From NCBI GenBank assembly GCA_032622095.1, contig CP136069.1, positions 45,236,194 to 45,300,193 of the forward strand: a DNA stretch of 64,000 nucleotides. Reading direction: 5' to 3'. Source of the DNA: Siphonodentalium dalli. Lineage: Eukaryota > Mollusca > Scaphopoda > Gadilida > Siphonodentaliidae. The notes beneath the pieces are model-generated. The model was not told the DNA's origin. It ran no database searches and worked only from the letters and a program-made list of their open reading frames with translations. This document shows positions 39,601 to 45,600 of this stretch, piece after piece (positions within the stretch are counted from its first letter, which is position 1; every line of letters starts with the position of its first letter). A program made the position numbers and the translations under genes.

Positions 39601-42600
39601 TGGATATCATTGGAACCGGCTCCTTGACCAGATTGTGATAGTTACAGTTATGCCCTGTGCCAATGCATTCTCTTATATATGCGAGTCGACCATAGGTCGC
39701 CTCGCATATATAAGAGAATGCATTGGCCTAAAAAAAATCTTTTTTTAACACTTTTTACCATTTTTTCTTACATTCTTTAACAATTTTATAATTTTTAATG
39801 TGTTAAGCCAATGCATTCTCTTATATATGTGAGGCGACCTATGGTCGACTCGCATATATAAGAGAATGCATTGGCACAGGGCCATTCTGTTGGGTAAAGG
39901 GTTAAGAAGTCGATTACTTAGAGCATTACTGTATCTTTGAGATCTTTCTAACAATAACATATGTCTCAACTCAGTCGTTTAGCTCCATGTGAAGCTCCAA
40001 ACAGGAATGTTGTTTTTAAATTTGATTAGAGTTACCTCCTCCTGAGTACATCTATTGCAGTCTCTCTCCGGCCGTGCCATAAAGCATGTATGAACTGTGT
40101 ACAGGCACACAGTAGATCTGGCGGACACAGATATGTTCCCTGCTTCTTCTCTTCGATCAGTTCGAGAACTGTTTGCAGGCAGCTCGATTTACCCAATGAT
40201 AAGTCCTGTGAAACAGAAGGGACATCACACTGCATATTAGGCATTTAAAACTTTTTACTGGCCATTGGTAATGAAAGTGTCAATGACACTGTAGCTCAAA
40301 TTGGAGAGGAGATAATGTAATACATTACAGGCAATGGAGCGATAAGGAATGCAGAAAGTTTAAATGTTTAAGTAATTTTTTATCGAAAACCGTTAAAATT
40401 TGATAGCTCCCATTTAGTGGTGATCCCAAACCCGGACTTAAAATACATTTAATTTTGCGAGAATCAAATGCTGAATCAAGTTAGTCATAAAGCACTGAAA
40501 ATTGAAAAGTTTTGCGAGAATAATTATGAGAACAGATTGCCAATAATTGTGGATGGCAGGGTGTGCTGATAGATTTAAATATGAAATACAAAATGGCCGC
40601 TAGCGCAGGCTAGCGCAGGCTAGCGGCCTTGTTTTTTAAGAGAATTAAAAAAATATGATAAGCTCCCATCTGCAGGTCAACTGAGGATAAAGTTTGGTGT
40701 CGATTGGATGAGAAATGTGGGAAATTTTTATCGACAATGGATGCCAACCCATGGCAATAGCTCAAACTTGACAAAGTCAAGTTGAGCTAAAAATTGAATT
40801 AAGTTTTAAATACATGGTTTTATAACAATTGAAGTAAAAGGTATTTTTATTTATCAGACTGAAATCAGCTATACCTCATTTCATGAGTTAGATAGATAAC
40901 TCCTTCGAAAATACTAATTATGTAATATTTTCGCAGAGTATAATATTTGGTTCGACGCATAGAAAAAACATTTTCGCCATCACTATGGTATTGAGTCAAT
41001 TAACCGAGCTTTGGCCATGCAGTCAATTTTTCGTGCCTGAAACCCCATGCATGCAACATTTTTATTTGTGTTTGCTATGTTCGAGAAATTTCAATCTGCA
41101 CAAAATAATTGTGGTATATTTTTTATACAATCATGAGCGGATATGATATCAAACAGACACTTTACCAGTTCAGAAAACCGATTCATAACTATAATTGGTA
41201 ACTGTGTTCAATCATGTGTTAAATCACGACAGCAATCTCAGTCAAATTTGTCAAACATGTGTTAGTGATACTTGATTTGGTAATTTAAGACAAAATAAAT
41301 TGTAAAGAATCCATCAACAAACTTTTTACAAGCTGTTTGGGATATATTGCAACAGACAACTGAAGTTAGACCTGAAGCATTTTTGGCTTGTGTTCCAGAA
41401 AAAAAAAAAACAGCGATTTGATGTTTTAAAAAATATTTTGGCCTCAGAAACACAGAATTTACTTTGCAAAACCTTATATACATGTGTTTTATCATTACAA
41501 AATGAAGCATAGTTTTTTTTATTTCTGAAATGCGAAGCTAAAATACTTTTGATACCATATATACATGTGTTTTTATTATTACAAAATCAGCTATAGAATT
41601 TTGGATTTATGGAATGAGAAGCTATAAGACTTTTTGGTGTATACTGACCTTTTTGCCTGCTGCAGCATCGGATGTTTCTACATTGAGAAAGATTTCAATC
41701 AACCCAGGTTGAGTTTCGACGCTGACAGACAACAACTCCAATATCACAACCTTCAGTCTCACATTCTCAGCCACAGATTTCAGTCTCGATAGATACTTGT
41801 CCCTCACAGGTTCAGCGTCATTTCCAAGGCAGGCCAGAATCGACATGGGAGATATCTGAAGGAGGAAGAATGTGGTGTCAGTCTGAATCATTTCTCAAAT
41901 TTGATCAAAATCGGTCATAATACAGAAGCTAACATTAAGATCCAAGTTTCCTCGACATTGTGTTAGCTACATTTGGTACAAGTCGCAAATAAATATGAAC
42001 AGATGTGTGATATACTTTTGTATGTATGTACAAGCCTGAATTTAGCGTGTCTGACATCACCAACTTCAACTGGGGAACTTCAATCTGATCCTAGGTCTCC
42101 CATAACAGTTGAGGCATAAGCAGAATGAGGTGCTCAGAGGGTGAATTTAGTGACACTATTCAGCACAGCAAGCTAGCATCACCAAAACTCACCCTCTTGG
42201 GACCTCATTCAGCTTATGCCTCAACTGCTATAGGAGACCTAGGATCAGATTGAAGTTCCCCAGTTGAAGTTGATGATGTTTACCCATTAATCACCTCGAT
42301 TATGCATTTTATCTTCTGCAAATTAGGGGATATAGAAACTCAACAGAAGGAAAAAAAGTAACTAAAAACAATGTTAATTTGAGACAATAGATACTTCCCA
42401 GAAGATGAGGTCTAAGCAGAATGAGGTCTCCAGAAGGTGGCTTTGGCGAAGCTAGCCCACCATGTGGGATAGCGTCAGTAAATTAACCCTCTGGGGACCT
42501 CATTCTACAAATGTCAGACACATTGAATTCAGACCTGTGCATGAATATGAGATGCTGTGGAGGTTGTTACTTGTTCCGGATTATGTGCATGCTCTTGTTG

Positions 42601-45600
42601 ATGCCTTTATGTGATTCTTCCTTAACAATAACAGCGGTGAGAGACACGTTAAGCATTGTTACTTTACTGTCACTATATGTGACATTGTGAGCGAGATACT
42701 TGTCGCCATATTCGAGTAACTCAGTTAAATTGATTAGATTGAGGGAGAGGATAAACCTCGAGGGAGGAACTCAATTAATGCAGATATCGTTCCTGGTATA
42801 GCTCCAGCCTCCATTGTTAACCCTTTCATGACCTGTGCCAGTGCATTCTCTTATATATGAGAGTCTCCCATAGGGAGCCTCGCATATATAAGAGCAAGCC
42901 TTGAAATAGTAAGTCTGTCATTTGCAGAATGAGGTCCTCAGAGGGTGAATTTAGTGATGCTATCCCGCATTGTGGGCTAGCATCACCAAATACACCCTCT
43001 GGTAACCTCATTCTGCTGAGGAAAAAGCAGAATGAGGTCCCCAGTGAATTTAGTGACTCTAGCCCACTATGCAGGGTTGATTCAATAAAGTCACCCTCTG
43101 GGGACCTCATTCTGCAAATGACAGCTACACTATTTCAAGGCTTGTATAAGAGAATACACTGGCTTACAAGGTCAAGGTAAATATTATTAAGCCAATGCAA
43201 TCTGTTATATATGCGAGGCTCCCTATGGCAGACTTGCATATATAAGAGAATGCACTAGCACATGGTTTTCGCAAAATTTAAGGAAGCTCCAGTCATGGAA
43301 GGGAAAAAGTGATGACACCTACCACAGCAAGTCTTTTCAGCAGAACAGTGGACAAAATCGGCAATTTAGTGTTATGTCTGTGGAAGATATACAGTGCTAT
43401 TGTTGCGACGATGTGTCTTGTTTGATGACCGGCTGGCTGGGATGACAAAGCATGCTCCACGGGTGACACCGCTAAACCAGGAGACTTCAGCATCAACAGT
43501 CGATTGAGTACTGAGAATGATAGCTGGACGAGATGAATCACTTCAACACCGCTCCCTTCACTCATACTACGGAAGAAAAAAAATATTGTTAGATATTCTG
43601 ATAGTTTCTGTTTTGAGATAGGGGCCGGTGCTGAAAAAGCTAAGAGCAAACAAAATTAAAGGTTCTGGTTCTTAGAAACCTGCCTCCTCATAAAAATATG
43701 GCCTGTTGGGTGCTTTTTACGGCACACTTAACATAAAAATTATAAATCATCCTGCTACTCGGCTTCACAACGCAATGTCCACAACTGGCAATAAATCTAA
43801 CTAAACACATTTTAACTTGTATTTGATATTTCCTTCTGTTATTTCTCATAATAATAAAGTTTTCTTTCTGTTTTGTATGTACTTAGGCTGTACAACAGAA
43901 AGTTACATAGAAAGTGTATTAACAGTATACTGTGACCCGAGAGCTTTCCGATGAATGGCAACAAGCCATATTTCCGACTAAATCCTGAAAAGTTACCCAT
44001 AATTCTGCTGTGGTTAAGGGGTCGATTAATTAGAGCATTACTGTACCAGCTTCATTTCAAACTCTGGTGAGGTTGTCATTTATTGTTTTATGTAACTTGA
44101 GCGTAATGAAACCTTTTATTAATAGACTAATTCATTGAGCATTGTTTATACAAACTATTATAGCAGGGATCAGATAATGTTGTGTGTAAACAATTGAATT
44201 GGCCACTGACCAATTAAATTAGTTATGTTAATTCTCGTCTTCGTTGTTTTTAGTCAACCCATTTTATGACATGCTGAAGACAGACTTTATGCCCAAACTT
44301 CGTTTCCATATTGTATATTAAGATTTTCTATACCGACCCTTAGTAATTAATTTCATTGGATGTTGATTTCGTGGTTGGGTCAAACCAGAAAATCAACGAA
44401 TAATAGACAAAGATTTTAAAGGATTTGACAGTAATCACAAAAAGTCAATGTTTTTATTTATTTATTCCTGAGTAAAATCATAAAAGCCTGCCAGCTGGTG
44501 AATTTTTGTCATAAAAATTAGGTATAAAAACTGCCTGCTAGGTAATTTTGTAGGGAAAAATAAATATAAAAACCTGCCTGCCCATTTTGATAAAAAGAGT
44601 GTTCGGTAACAGGTAATCAGCTTTGTGTGGCCTAACAGTAAGAAGTGTTATCATACATATCTTGACTTTTCCCCATTGCTCCCGCAGCCACAAAATATTC
44701 TACCATACATTATTATGTCAAAAGTCTTATTTGAATGACCAATATTAAAATCAGTATAAATTGTTATAAAAATTTAGCACAACACAAATAAAAGTTTCCT
44801 TATAAATGAAATCCAAAAAACTGTAAAAACAATTTGGAAAAAATGCCATTCAGGAGTTCTCCATACATTATCTCCAGCCATGCTAACTTACCTGCCCTGT
44901 TGGGCCAGGAACTGGTCTATTCCTTCGACGGCTGTAGAGAGCAGGTCTAACAGAGCTCGTCCCGCCTCTGTGTAAAGCAGACTATAGAGACAGATATCCT
45001 GTAGAGCGGGCCTCTTACTAACAGGTGCGTCCTTCACAGTAATGTAGTTGAGAATTTTGTGGAAGGTCTCTAAACATTTCTGGCCAATTTCTTCCCGACG
45101 AGACGACGAATAATATCTCCACTTGTGATAAACGGGAAACACTTCTCTGAGTATATATAGAACAGGCGCGACCAGCTTCTCTTCCTTTTTTGCTTTGTAT
45201 AAGAGCGGCACACTGTTCGAGATTAGGTCCAGTATAGAACATGTGAGAGGATATCTGCCCTGGCTACACTCGTAACCTGCCAGAATTGACCCATACTGTC
45301 CCGAAGTCAATCCCTGTCCACTGAAATATTTGAGGTGTTTTATGATTAAGCCTTCCATGACTGAAGCTTCCTGAAATTTTGCGAAAACCCTGTACCAATG
45401 CATTCTCTTATATATGTGAGTCTCCCATTGGGAGCCTCGCATAAATTAGAGAATAAATTGGCCTAACAATATATACCTTGACCTTATAAGCCAGTGCATT
45501 CTCTTGCATAAAAAGAGAATGCACTGGCACAGGATATTTAATGCTGCACCAGCGCAGCTCCCACCATGGAAGGTTTAAACATGCGCTATCTCTTCCAGTC

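Noticed and set aside
45320-45442. NUP188 exon 4 starting at the CAG supplied by the adjacent MITE (EASVMEGLIIKHL)
   Set aside because: It joins exon 3 in the wrong phase and soon meets a stop; the acceptor at 45321 joins in phase and restores the conserved GYGSIL-type block.
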